A DNA stretch of 64,000 nt, taken from NCBI RefSeq assembly GCF_009451885.1, contig NZ_WIAO01000007.1:124001-188000 (forward strand), written 5' to 3'. The translations under genes and the position numbers were made by a program. This DNA comes from Glycomyces albidus. GTDB taxonomy: Bacteria; Actinomycetota; Actinomycetes; Mycobacteriales; Micromonosporaceae. Positions 1 through 8,967 of this stretch are shown here, one piece after another (position 1 is the first letter of the stretch; every line of letters begins with the position of its first letter). Below the pieces are notes generated by a model. It did no database searches, was not told the origin of the DNA, and worked only from the letters and a program-made list of their open reading frames with translations.

Positions 1-1154
1 CCGATCGCGGCGGCCGTCCCGGCGTTCGAGGAGACCAGCACTCGCGGCCGGCTGAGGGAGCGGCCGAGCGCGTGCCGTTCGAGTTCGGCCGCGATGCGGT
101 CGCGGTAGACCGGACCGGCGACGGTGAACGCGGGGCCGGCGAGGATCACGGTGTCGAGGTCGAACAGGTTGACGAGGGTGACGGCGGCCTGCCCGATCCA
201 GGCCGCCGACGCCTCGAGCAGGCCGGCGGCGGCGGTGTCGCCGGTGCGCCAGGCGCGTGCGATGCGGTGGAAGTCGGCGAGGGTCCGGTCCGGCGTGCCG
301 GCGACGCCGAGGCGCTCGGCGAGCGCGCGGTCCTCCAACGCCCTCGCCACGACGGCTTCCGGGCCGGCCTCGGCCTGGGTGCAGCCGGAGCCGCCGCAGA
401 CGCACGGCGTGCGGCCGCCGTTGAGGGAGACGTGGCCGATCTCGACCGCGTTCGAGGCCCGGCCGCGGTAGACCTCGCCGTCGACGACGACGCCGCCGCC
501 GATGCCCGAGGCCATGTAGACCAGCCCGAACGTGTCCGTGGGCGGGCTGCCGGCCCAGAGTTCGCCGAACGCGGCGGCGCTCGCGTCGTTCTCGAGCAGG
601 ACCGGGAGGCCGAGGTCCCCGGCGAGGGCGTCGGCGAGCGGATACTCCAGCCAGTCGGGGCCGGGCTGGGCCGTGAGCAGCATGCCGCGTTCGAGGTCCT
701 GCGGGCCGTGGGTGACCAGGCCGGTGCCGAGGACGCGGCCGCGCGGGACCAGGGACCGGTCGAGGAGCGCCGTCGTGTGCTCCGCGAGCGTGCGGACCGT
801 GGCATGGGGGCCGCGCCCGGCCGTGCCGGGCAGGGCGGCGCTCGCGACGCGGCCGCCCGCGAAGTCGAGCACGACGATCGTGGTGGTGGTCCGGTCCACC
901 TGGATGCCGACGGCGTACCAGGCCTCGGGGTCGAGCCGGAGGAGCCGTCGCGGCTGGCCGCGGTCGTGCTGCCGGTCGACGCCGGCTTCGCGCACGAGGC
1001 CGGCGTCGAGCAGGGGCCGCATGGTGTTCGTGATCGTGGCGGCGGTGAGGCCCGTGCGCTCGGCGAGTTCCACGCGGCTCAGCGTGCCTCGGGATCGCAG
1101 CAGGTCGAGCACGCGACCGGTGGCCGAGCCGCGCGATGCGGCGGGTCGGGGCAT
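1..1154 (-). CDS. ROK-family transcriptional repressor (3' end cut by window edge)
   Basis: Open from an ATG at 1154 to the left edge of the window without a stop, so the C-terminus is missing. The first 60 or so residues form a winged helix-turn-helix (LSRVELAERTGLTAATITN). This is followed by a sugar-kinase-like ROK domain with the ExGH motif (EIGHVSLNGG) and the Cys-rich ROK zinc motif (CVCGGSGC). ROK repressors of the NagC/XylR type bind AT-rich palindromes and are released by a sugar ligand. It is divergent from the binding-protein gene at 1297, and the 142-bp gap contains an AT-rich palindrome, so it very likely controls the uptake/GH42/GH2 operon. The inducer cannot be read from sequence. 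Confidence 0.93.
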   Translation of the reverse strand, partial: MPRPAASRGSATGRVLDLLRSRGTLSRVELAERTGLTAATITNTMRPLLDAGLVREAGVDRQHDRGQPRRLLRLDPEAWYAVGIQVDRTTTTIVVLDFAGGRVASAALPGTAGRGPHATVRTLAEHTTALLDRSLVPRGRVLGTGLVTHGPQDLERGMLLTAQPGPDWLEYPLADALAGDLGLPVLLENDASAAAFGELWAGSPPTDTFGLVYMASGIGGGVVVDGEVYRGRASNAVEIGHVSLNGGRTPCVCGGSGCTQAEAGPEAVVARALEDRALAERLGVAGTPDRTLADFHRIARAWRTGDTAAAGLLEASAAWIGQAAVTLVNLFDLDTVILAGPAFTVAGPVYRDRIAAELERHALGRSLSRPRVLVSSNAGTAAAI

Positions 1155-1185
1155 CGTGCGTGCCTCCAGGAAACGATTCGGACAT

Positions 1186-1223
1186 CAATTCTTGACAGCT
1201 TAAATTTATCAGGTTAATAATTG
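1186..1223. promoter_or_regulatory. Nested palindromic operator overlapping the operon promoter
   Basis: An AT-rich island in an otherwise GC-rich window. The inner palindrome TAAATTTA (1201-1208) and the outer arms CAATTCTTGA (1186-1195) and TTAATAATTG (1214-1223) share the same centre at 1204.5; 14 of 19 base pairs across the 38 bp are symmetric. It lies between the divergent ROK repressor and the transporter operon and covers the -35 and -10 elements. That is the expected position for a ROK operator. Binding by this repressor is inference. Confidence 0.6.
1192..1221 (+). promoter_or_regulatory. Promoter of the oligosaccharide uptake operon
   Basis: Perfect -35 TTGACA at 1192-1197, then AATAAT at 1216-1221 (5 of 6 to the -10 consensus) after 18 bp; TAATAA at 1215 with 17 bp is the alternative register. 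The predicted start near 1228 gives a leader of about 70 nt before the ATG at 1297, which has an AAAGGA ribosome binding site. Confidence 0.6.
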
Positions 1224-1296
1224 GCGGGACGTCCGAGCGGGCGTCACCCCTCCCGTTCCGCGAGGCGACGGCGCCTCCGGACCCGAAAGGACGAAG

Positions 1297-2976
1297 ATGT
1301 CTTCCAACCACGGCATGCGCCGCCGCACGGCCCTCTCCCTCATGGGCACCGCGGCGATCGGCGCCACCCTCGCGGCCTGCTCGGGCGACGGCGACGGCGG
1401 CGGCTCCGGCAACTCGATGATGGTCGTCTACACCGGACAGGCCGGCGACTACCAGGTCAACTTCAACCCGTTCTCGCCCTCCCGCATCGGCGGGCTCGGG
1501 ACGATCTACGAGACCCTGTTCTTCCACAACAAGGCCCAGGTCGCCGACCCGGTGCCGCTGCTCGGCACCGAGTTCGCGTGGAACGAGGACGGCACGGAGC
1601 TGACCGTGACCCTCCGCGAGGGCGTCAAGTGGAGCGACGGCGAGGCGTTCACCGCCGAGGACGTCGCCTTCACCTTCGAGATGCTCCAGGCGAACCCGTC
1701 CATCAACGGCTCCGGCTGGGAGGGCACCGTCGCCGCGACCGACGACACCCACGTCGTCTTCACCTTCACGGCGCCCGCCTTCGTCAAGGGCCCGGACCTG
1801 ATGAACACCGCGATCGTCCCGCAGCACATCTGGAAGGACCTCAACCCGGTCGAGGACGTCATCGAGAACCCGATCGGCACGGGCGCGTTCACGCTCAAGG
1901 AGTTCAAGCCCCAGGCGTACATGCTCGAGGCGAACCCCGACTACTGGGGCGGCGAGCCGAAGCTCAAGCAGGTCCGCTGGGACGCCCTCGGCGGCAACCA
2001 GTCCGCGGCCGACGGCGTCGCGGCCGGGACCATCGACTGGATCACCAGCCCGATCCCCGACATCCAGAACACCAACGAGAACTTCCCGAGCTACGAGGCG
2101 TTCACCCAGTGGCAGAACCAGATGGTGCTCGCCACGTCGTCCAACCCCGAACTCGGCAGCACCGGTCCGCAGACCGACCCCGCCGTCCGGCACGCCCTCT
2201 ACTACGCGATCAACCGCGAGCAGCTCAACTCGCTGGCGTTCATGGAGACCGCGAGCGAGATCTCCCCGGCGTTCACGCTGACCCCGAGCCAGGACCAGTA
2301 CCTCACGCCCGCGGTCGACGAGCTGAGCGCGCCGATGGGCGCCCAGCCCGACACGGCCGCGCAGATCCTCGAAGCCGCCGGCTGGGTGCTCGGCGAGGAC
2401 GGGATCTACGCCAAGGACGGCGAGCGCCTCTCGCTCACCGTCGAGGTGGTGACCGGCTGGACCGACTACATCACCGCGATCGACGTCATGATCTCGCAGG
2501 CAAAGGAGGCCGGCATCGAGCTGGTCGCGGCCCAGTCCTCCTGGAACGAGTGGACCGAGAAGAAGGTCTCGGGCAACTTCCAGCTCGCCATCGACTCCCT
2601 GTGGCAGGGCCCGGCCCCGGACCCGTACTACCTCTACAGCTACTTCTTCGACTCCGCCTCGGGCGCCCCGGTCGGCGAGAGCGCCGGCAACAACTACTCG
2701 CGCTACGCGAGCCCGGAGGTCGACGAGGCGCTCGACGCGCTCACCAACCTGCCGCTCGACGACGTCGCCGCCCGCCTGCCGCACTTCGAGGCGATCCAGG
2801 AGGCGATCATCCGCGACATGCCGTACGTCCCGATCCTCACCGGCGGCACCACGAGCGTCTGGAACACCGCGAAGTTCTCCGGCTGGCCCAGCGAGGACGA
2901 CCTCTACGCCTTCCCGGCGAACTGGTCCGCGCTCGACGCCGCCGAGATCCTCAAGCGGATCGAACCGCAGGGCTGA
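1297..2976 (+). CDS. Family-5 (Opp/Dpp-type) extracellular solute-binding lipoprotein
   Basis: 559 residues. The N-terminus has twin arginines (RRRT) ahead of a hydrophobic stretch and a lipobox (LAAC), so it should be exported, possibly by Tat, and lipid-anchored outside the membrane. The body matches SBP_bac_5 proteins, with LREGVKWSDGEAFTAEDVAFTFE and later PDPYYLYSYF. Family-5 proteins bind oligopeptides or oligosaccharides such as cello- and manno-oligosaccharides. The downstream glycosidases point to a beta-linked oligosaccharide here rather than a peptide. First gene of a seven-gene operon; RBS AAAGGA at 1286. Confidence 0.93.
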   Translation: MSSNHGMRRRTALSLMGTAAIGATLAACSGDGDGGGSGNSMMVVYTGQAGDYQVNFNPFSPSRIGGLGTIYETLFFHNKAQVADPVPLLGTEFAWNEDGTELTVTLREGVKWSDGEAFTAEDVAFTFEMLQANPSINGSGWEGTVAATDDTHVVFTFTAPAFVKGPDLMNTAIVPQHIWKDLNPVEDVIENPIGTGAFTLKEFKPQAYMLEANPDYWGGEPKLKQVRWDALGGNQSAADGVAAGTIDWITSPIPDIQNTNENFPSYEAFTQWQNQMVLATSSNPELGSTGPQTDPAVRHALYYAINREQLNSLAFMETASEISPAFTLTPSQDQYLTPAVDELSAPMGAQPDTAAQILEAAGWVLGEDGIYAKDGERLSLTVEVVTGWTDYITAIDVMISQAKEAGIELVAAQSSWNEWTEKKVSGNFQLAIDSLWQGPAPDPYYLYSYFFDSASGAPVGESAGNNYSRYASPEVDEALDALTNLPLDDVAARLPHFEAIQEAIIRDMPYVPILTGGTTSVWNTAKFSGWPSEDDLYAFPANWSALDAAEILKRIEPQG

Positions 2977-3007
2977 CGAGTCCGCCCCGAAGAGGAGTCA
3001 AACCACA

Positions 3008-3997
3008 GTGAACTACTTCCTGCGCAAGCTCGGCTTCTACGCCGTCGCCCTGTGGGCCGCGCTGACGCTGAACTTCGCGATCCCCAGGCTCTTGCCGGGC
3101 GACCCGGTCGACATCCTGCTGGCCAAGCTCCAGCAGCGCGGCGGCACGGTGAGCCCCGAGACCCGCGAGGCCTACGCGCTCCTCCTCGGAGGCGACTCGT
3201 CCGATCCCCTGTGGATCCAGTACTGGGACTACCTGAAGAACCTGGCCCGCGGGGACCTCGGCGTCTCGGTGAGCTACTACCCGGCCAAGGTCTCCGACGT
3301 GATCCTCACGTCGCTGCCCTGGACGGTGGTGCTCGTCGGGATCGCCACGGTCCTCGCGGCCGCGCTCGGCGTCCTGCTCGGCGCGATCGTCGGGTGGCGC
3401 CCCGGCACCTGGCTGGACTCGCTCATCCCGTCGACGACCCTGCTCGCGGCCGTCCCGTACTTCTGGCTCGCGCTGCTCCTGGTCTACCTGCTGGCCCGGG
3501 TCCTCGGCTGGTTCCCGCTCCAGGGCGGCTACGACGTCATGCTCAGCCCGGGCTGGAACGGCGAGTTCATCGTCTCGGCGATCCAGTACGGGTTCCTGCC
3601 GGCGCTGACGATCGTGCTCGCCTCGATCGGCGGCTGGCTCCTGGGCATGCGCAACATGATGGTCTCCACGCTCTCCGAGGACTACATCCTCACCGCCGAG
3701 GCCAAGGGCCTGTCGCCGCGGAAGATCCTGCGCTCGTACGCCGCCCGCAACGCCGTCCTGCCCTCGGTCGCCGGCTTCGCCATCTCGCTCGGGTTCGTCG
3801 TCTCCGGCTCGGTCATCACCGAGCAGGTGTTCTCCTACCCGGGCATCGGCGGGCGCCTGCTCGGCGCGGTCACCAACAACGACTACGCCCTCATGCAGGG
3901 CATGTTCCTGTTCATCACCCTCGCCGTGCTGGGCGCGAACCTCCTGGTCGACCTGCTCTACGGCCTGATCGACCCGCGCACCCGCGCCCGGTCCTGA
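3008..3997 (+). CDS. ABC transporter permease, OppB/DppB family
   Basis: 329 residues with GTG start and a GAGGAG RBS. About six membrane segments, beginning with the typical N-terminal helix (LGFYAVALWAALTLNFAIPRL). The EAA loop that contacts the ATPases is recognisable (TAEAKGLSPRKIL). One half of the membrane channel for the binding protein 31 bp upstream; its partner is the permease starting at 4013. Confidence 0.93.
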   Translation: MNYFLRKLGFYAVALWAALTLNFAIPRLLPGDPVDILLAKLQQRGGTVSPETREAYALLLGGDSSDPLWIQYWDYLKNLARGDLGVSVSYYPAKVSDVILTSLPWTVVLVGIATVLAAALGVLLGAIVGWRPGTWLDSLIPSTTLLAAVPYFWLALLLVYLLARVLGWFPLQGGYDVMLSPGWNGEFIVSAIQYGFLPALTIVLASIGGWLLGMRNMMVSTLSEDYILTAEAKGLSPRKILRSYAARNAVLPSVAGFAISLGFVVSGSVITEQVFSYPGIGGRLLGAVTNNDYALMQGMFLFITLAVLGANLLVDLLYGLIDPRTRARS

Positions 3998-4012
3998 CGG
4001 GAGACCCGACCG

Positions 4013-5038
4013 ATGACGAACCTGAAACCCCCGCCCGAGGCGGCCCCGGCCGCCGACCCCGCGCTCGACCCCGCGCTCGAGGGCGCCACCGCGAAGGCGG
4101 GCTGGCGCTCGCTCCTGCCGACCATGACCCCCTGGCTCGCGATCGGCCTCGTCCTGATCGGGGGCATCGCCCTCTTCGGCCTCCTCGGCCCCCTCTTCGT
4201 CGGGGACCCGCGGCAGATCCGCGACATCGGCCTGACCGGCCCCTCCGCGGCGTTCCCGCTCGGCACCACCCAGACCGGGCAGGACGTGCTCGCCCAGCTG
4301 GCGTTCGCGACCCGCGGCTCGCTCGAGATCGGCCTGCTCGTCGGCCTCCTCGCCACCGCGCTCTCGGCGTTCTTCGGGATCTACGGCGCCTACAAGGGAC
4401 GCATCGTCGACGAGGCGTTCTCCTTGTTCACCAACGTGTTCCTGGTCATCCCGGGCCTGCCGCTGGTCATCGTGATCTCCGGATTCGTGCCGCGCGAGAG
4501 CCGCGGGCTGTGGACCATCGCCGTCGTCCTGGCCGTCACGAGCTGGGCGGGCTCGGCGCGAGTGCTGCGCGCCCAGACGCTGTCGGTCCGCAACCGCGAC
4601 TACGTGGCCGCGTCACAGGTCTCGGGCGAGCGCCCCTGGCGGGTCATCGTCGTCGAGATCCTCCCCAACCTGCTCCCGGTGATCGCCTCCCAGTTCGTGT
4701 TCGCGGTCATCGCGGCGATCCTCGGCGAGGCCGGGCTCGCCTTCATCGGCCTCGGCGCCTCGAACTCCTCGACCCTGGGCACCATGCTCTTCTACGCGCA
4801 GAACGGCTTCGCGCTCTCGCTCGGCGCGTGGTGGTGGTTCATCCCGCCGGGGCTCGTGATCGCCCTGTTCGGCATGGGGCTCTCACTCGTCAACTTCTCC
4901 ATCGACGAGGTCATCAACCCCAAGCTCAAGAACGTGCGCCTGCACCGCAGGCGCGCCCGCCGGGCCGCCCGCCTCGAGCGCGAGGCCACCCGCGCCGCCC
5001 GGCGCGGCGCCACCACCGCGAAGGAGGCCGTCCGATGA
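4013..5038 (+). CDS. ABC transporter permease, OppC/DppC family
   Basis: 341 residues. An acidic/Ala-rich cytoplasmic N-terminus of about 40 residues precedes the first helix. The DppC-like FPLGTTQTGQDVLAQL segment and the EAA-type loop (YVAASQVSGERPWRVI) are both present. It pairs with the upstream permease. The Arg/Ala-rich tail is cytoplasmic. The stop overlaps the start of the next gene (ATGA at 5035-5038), indicating translational coupling. Confidence 0.93.
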   Translation: MTNLKPPPEAAPAADPALDPALEGATAKAGWRSLLPTMTPWLAIGLVLIGGIALFGLLGPLFVGDPRQIRDIGLTGPSAAFPLGTTQTGQDVLAQLAFATRGSLEIGLLVGLLATALSAFFGIYGAYKGRIVDEAFSLFTNVFLVIPGLPLVIVISGFVPRESRGLWTIAVVLAVTSWAGSARVLRAQTLSVRNRDYVAASQVSGERPWRVIVVEILPNLLPVIASQFVFAVIAAILGEAGLAFIGLGASNSSTLGTMLFYAQNGFALSLGAWWWFIPPGLVIALFGMGLSLVNFSIDEVINPKLKNVRLHRRRARRAARLEREATRAARRGATTAKEAVR

Positions 5039-5934
5039 CGACCACCGCACCGAGCGCCAAGGCGCGCCCCGTGCTCACCGTCGAAGACCTCACGGTCGTC
5101 TACGAGACCGACGAGCCCGTCACCGCCGTCAAAGCCGCCGACCTCACCCTCCACCGCGGCGAGATCCTCGGCCTCGCCGGCGAGTCCGGCTGCGGCAAGA
5201 CCACCCTCGCGTACGCCGTCAACCGCCTCCACCGGCCCCCGGCCCGCATCGCCTCCGGCCGGATCACCTTCCACGACCAGGACGGCACCGACATCGACGT
5301 CCTCGCCCTCGGCGACAAGGAGCTGCGGGCCTTCCGCTGGGACAGGCTCTCCATGGTCTTTCAGGGCGCGATGAACGCCCTCAACCCCGTGACCACGGTC
5401 CGGGCCCAGCTTCGCGACACCCTCCTCGCGCACCGGCCCCGCATGTCCCGCAAAGCGGTCCGCGAACGCTCCGAGGACGTGCTGCGCCGCGTCGGCGTCG
5501 ACCCGCGCCGGCTCGGCTCCTACCCGCACGAGCTCTCCGGCGGCATGCGCCAGCGCGTCATGATCGCCATGGCCATGCTGCTGGAACCCCAGATCATGAT
5601 CATGGACGAGCCCACCACCGCACTCGACGTGGTCGTCCAGCGCGACATCCTCCGCGAGATCGTGCGCCTGCGGGACGAACTCGACTTCGCCGTCGTGTTC
5701 ATCACCCACGACCTGCCGCTGCTGCTGGAGATCAGCGACCGGATCGCCGTCATGCTCGAGGGCGAGATCGTCGAGCTCGACACCGCCGACCGGCTCTACC
5801 GCGAGGCGAGCCACCCGTACACGCGCCGGCTCCTCGGCTCCTTCCCGAGCCTGTCGGGCGAACGCGGCGCCTTCATCCGCACCGGCGTCGACGAGACCGC
5901 CGAGACCGCCGAGCCGACCAAGGAGCGAGCATGA
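5035..5934 (+). CDS. ABC transporter ATP-binding protein, OppD/DppD family
   Basis: 299 residues. Walker A (GESGCGKTT), Q-loop (MVFQGAMNALNP), ABC signature (LSGGMRQRV), Walker B (IMIMDEPTTALD) and the switch His (FITHDL) are all present and in order. The ATG at 5035 was chosen because it overlaps the previous stop by four bases and precedes the conserved LTVEDLTVVYET start of the domain; longer readings in the same frame are only shadow sequence of the permeases. It energises the permease pair together with the next ATPase. Confidence 0.93.
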   Translation: MTTTAPSAKARPVLTVEDLTVVYETDEPVTAVKAADLTLHRGEILGLAGESGCGKTTLAYAVNRLHRPPARIASGRITFHDQDGTDIDVLALGDKELRAFRWDRLSMVFQGAMNALNPVTTVRAQLRDTLLAHRPRMSRKAVRERSEDVLRRVGVDPRRLGSYPHELSGGMRQRVMIAMAMLLEPQIMIMDEPTTALDVVVQRDILREIVRLRDELDFAVVFITHDLPLLLEISDRIAVMLEGEIVELDTADRLYREASHPYTRRLLGSFPSLSGERGAFIRTGVDETAETAEPTKERA

Positions 5935-6839
5935 CCGGCGTCCGCGTCACCGACCTGGTGAAGGACTACACCATCCGCAACGGCCTCAAGCGCACCCGCC
6001 ACCGGGCCGTCGACCACGTCAGCCTCGAGCTGACCCCCGGCCGCACCGTCGCGCTCGTCGGCGAGTCCGGCTCGGGCAAGTCCACGATCGCGAAGATCCT
6101 CACCCGCATGGAGCGCCCCACCTCCGGCACGGTGGAGGTGCGGCTCGACGACGGCACCCCCGTCACCGACCAGGCCCGCTACCGCCGCGAAGTCCAGATG
6201 GTCTTCCAGGACCCGTTCGCGTCGCTCAACCCGTTCCACTCCATCGAGCACCACATCGCCCGCCCCCTGCGGATCCACAAGCGCACGACCACCGCCGAGG
6301 AGACCCGCGAGCGCGTCCGCGAGATGCTCGAACGGGTCAACCTGACCCCGGCGGCCGCCATCGCGGGGCGGCGCCCCCACGAGCTGTCCGGCGGTCAGCG
6401 GCAGCGCGTGGCGATCGCCCGCGCGCTCGCCCCCGGCGCGAGCGTCCTCGTCGCCGACGAGCCCGTGTCCATGCTGGACGTCTCGATCCGCTTGGGCGTC
6501 CTGAACCTCCTGGGCCGCCTCCAGCGCGAGGACGACCTCGCCGTCCTCTACATCACCCACGACCTGGCCACCGCCCGGCACTTCTCCGACGAGATCACCG
6601 TCCTCTACCGCGGCCGCATCGTCGAACGCGGCCCCGCCGACGCGGTCATCCTCGACCCGCACCACGAGTACACGAAGCTCCTCGCCGCCGCCGCGCCCGA
6701 CCCCGAGCGGGTCGGCGCGGTCCGCGACGCCGCCCCGGTCGACCGCGACGCGATCGACAGCGGCCGCTGCTACGACCACTTCGCGGGGGAGTGGCGGGAG
6801 GCCGGCGTCCCGTCGGCGAACGCGGGATCGGCCGCATGA
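5931..6839 (+). CDS. ABC transporter ATP-binding protein, OppF/DppF family
   Basis: 302 residues. Walker A (GESGSGKST), Q-loop (MVFQDPFASLNP), signature (LSGGQRQRV), Walker B (VLVADEPVSMLD) and switch His (YITHDL). It overlaps the preceding ATPase and the following glycosidase by four bases each, so all are read from one message. It completes a canonical Opp-type importer with two different ATPases. Confidence 0.93.
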   Translation: MTGVRVTDLVKDYTIRNGLKRTRHRAVDHVSLELTPGRTVALVGESGSGKSTIAKILTRMERPTSGTVEVRLDDGTPVTDQARYRREVQMVFQDPFASLNPFHSIEHHIARPLRIHKRTTTAEETRERVREMLERVNLTPAAAIAGRRPHELSGGQRQRVAIARALAPGASVLVADEPVSMLDVSIRLGVLNLLGRLQREDDLAVLYITHDLATARHFSDEITVLYRGRIVERGPADAVILDPHHEYTKLLAAAAPDPERVGAVRDAAPVDRDAIDSGRCYDHFAGEWREAGVPSANAGSAA

Positions 6840-8920
6840 CCGCCGACCCCTGGTACGGCGGCGAACCCGGGACCGCGGTGCGCGCGAGCATCCCGGCCCC
6901 GGTCCCGCGGCCGCCGGTGCGGCTCGTCGACGGCCTGGCCTTCGGCGGCGACTACAACCCCGAGCAGTGGCCCCGCGAGGTTTGGGACGAGGACGTGCGC
7001 CTCATGCGCGAAGCCGGCGTCAACCTCGTCTCGCTCGGCGTCTTCGCCTGGGGCACGGTCGAGACCGCCGACGGCGTCCGCGACTGGACCTGGCTCGACG
7101 ACGCGATCGGCCTGCTGCACCGGGCCGGAATCGGCGTCGGCCTCGCCACCCCGACCGCCGCCCCGCCGAGCCGGCTCCTGGCCGCCCACCCCGAGATCGC
7201 GCCCGTCCTCGCCGACGGGTTCCGCGAACCCGCCGGCGGGCGCCTCGCCTGGTGCCCGGCCAACCCGGTCTTCCGCCGCCACGCCCTGCGCCATGTGGAG
7301 GCGCTGGCCGAACGCTACGGCCGCCACCCCGCGGTCCGCCTGTGGCACATCGGCAACGAGTTCGGCGGCGGCAACGCCCGCTGCTACTGCGACCTCTCCG
7401 CCGAGGCGTTCCGCGACTGGCTGCGCGAGCGCCACGGCACCCTCGACGCCGTCAACACCGCCTGGGGCACCGCCCAATGGGGACACCGGTTCGGCGCGTG
7501 GGACGAGGTCCTGCCGCCGCGCGGGCGCCACGGCGCGCCCAACCCCGGCCTGTTCCTCGACTACGAGCGGTACTCCTCGGACGCCCTCCTCTCCCAGTAC
7601 CTGGCCGAGAAGGCGGTCGTCGAGCGGCACTCGGACGCACCGGTCACGACCAACCTCATGGTCGGCGCCGGAGCGCAGGTCGTCGACTACGCGACCTGGG
7701 CCCCGCACACCGCGATCGCTGCCAACGACCACTACACGCTGGTCGACGACCCGCGCCGCGAGCAGGACCTGGCCTTCGCCGCCGACCGGATGCGCGGCCT
7801 GGTCGGCGACCGCCGCCCGTGGCTGCTCATGGAGAGCTCCACCGGCTCGCCGAGCTGGCAGCCGCGCAACCGCGCCAAGGACCCCGGCGAGATCGTCCGG
7901 CACTCGCTCGGCCACGTCGCCCGCGGCTCGGACGGCGCCATGTTCTTCCAGTGGCGGGCCTCCCGCGCGGGCGCCGAGCAGTTCCACTCCGCGATGCTCC
8001 CGCACAGCGGCACCCGCTCGCGCGTCTGGCGCGAAGTCCGCGAACTCGGACGGCACCTCCAGGCGCTCAAGGAGGTCCAAGGGACCCGGGTCGAACCCGC
8101 CCGGGCCGCGATCGTCGCGGACGACCCGGCCGGATGGGCGCTCCAGCACGGGCTCAAACCGCACCGGTCCCTGCGCTACGGCCGCGAACTGCGCGAATGG
8201 CACCGGGCCCTGTGGGAGCGGAACGTCCTCTGCGACGTCGTCCCCGCATCGGCCGCATTCGACGCCTACGACCTGGTGATCGTCCCGACGATGCTCGCGG
8301 TCGCCGAACCGGTCGCCGCGCGCCTCCGCGCCGTCCCCGAACGCGGCGGCACCCTCCTGGTCACCTACCTCTCCGGGGTCTGCGACGAGGACCACCAGGT
8401 GATCCCCGGCGGATTCCCCGGCGCGTTCCGCGACGTCCTCGGCGCCTGGACCGACGAGTTCTACCCGCTCCAAGCCGGCGAGGCGGTCGCCCTCGACGAC
8501 GGCGCCGCCGCGACCGAGTGGACCGAGCGCGTCGTCCTCGAGACCGCCGAAGCCGTCGTCTCCTACACGTCGAGCTCCCTCGCGGGCGGACCCGCCGTCA
8601 CCCGCAACCGCGTCGGCGACGGCACCGCCTGGTACGTCTCGGCACACCTGCCCTCCGCGTCCGTCGACCGCATCGCCGGGCTCCTCGCCGAGACCGCCGG
8701 ACTCGAACCGACGGCGACCGCACCACCGGGCGTGGAAGCGGTCCGCCGCGTCGGCCCCGAACACTCGTACCTGTTCCTGCTCAACCACACCGACACCGAC
8801 CAGGCGGTCGACGCCGCCGGCCGCGACCTGCTCACCGGCACCGACCACCCTTCGGGCGCCGGACCGCTCACCGTCCCCGCCGGGGGCGTCCGCGTCCTGC
8901 GCGAGACGCCCCGACCATGA
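6836..8920 (+). CDS. GH42 beta-galactosidase
   Basis: 694 residues, the usual GH42 size. No signal peptide, so it acts in the cytoplasm on imported oligosaccharides. The GH42 opening FGGDYNPEQWPREVWDEDVR is clear. The acid/base Glu is about residue 175 (HIGNEFGG) and the nucleophile Glu about residue 333 (LLMESSTGSPSWQP); a trimerisation domain follows. I chose the ATG at 6836 because it overlaps the upstream stop by four bases; an in-frame ATG 45 bp earlier would extend into the ATPase gene. GH42 enzymes remove terminal beta-galactose from short plant or host oligosaccharides. Confidence 0.92.
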   Translation: MTADPWYGGEPGTAVRASIPAPVPRPPVRLVDGLAFGGDYNPEQWPREVWDEDVRLMREAGVNLVSLGVFAWGTVETADGVRDWTWLDDAIGLLHRAGIGVGLATPTAAPPSRLLAAHPEIAPVLADGFREPAGGRLAWCPANPVFRRHALRHVEALAERYGRHPAVRLWHIGNEFGGGNARCYCDLSAEAFRDWLRERHGTLDAVNTAWGTAQWGHRFGAWDEVLPPRGRHGAPNPGLFLDYERYSSDALLSQYLAEKAVVERHSDAPVTTNLMVGAGAQVVDYATWAPHTAIAANDHYTLVDDPRREQDLAFAADRMRGLVGDRRPWLLMESSTGSPSWQPRNRAKDPGEIVRHSLGHVARGSDGAMFFQWRASRAGAEQFHSAMLPHSGTRSRVWREVRELGRHLQALKEVQGTRVEPARAAIVADDPAGWALQHGLKPHRSLRYGRELREWHRALWERNVLCDVVPASAAFDAYDLVIVPTMLAVAEPVAARLRAVPERGGTLLVTYLSGVCDEDHQVIPGGFPGAFRDVLGAWTDEFYPLQAGEAVALDDGAAATEWTERVVLETAEAVVSYTSSSLAGGPAVTRNRVGDGTAWYVSAHLPSASVDRIAGLLAETAGLEPTATAPPGVEAVRRVGPEHSYLFLLNHTDTDQAVDAAGRDLLTGTDHPSGAGPLTVPAGGVRVLRETPRP

Positions 8921-8967
8921 GGCCCCGCCGCCCCGGACCGACCAGTCAACGACCCAGAGGACCCATC

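Noticed and set aside
6967..8967. A long reading frame that continues upstream of the GH2 start, and others like it on both strands
   Set aside because: The upstream part is Arg/Pro-rich and is a shadow of the GH42 gene; only the part from 8968 carries GH2 family sequence and an RBS.
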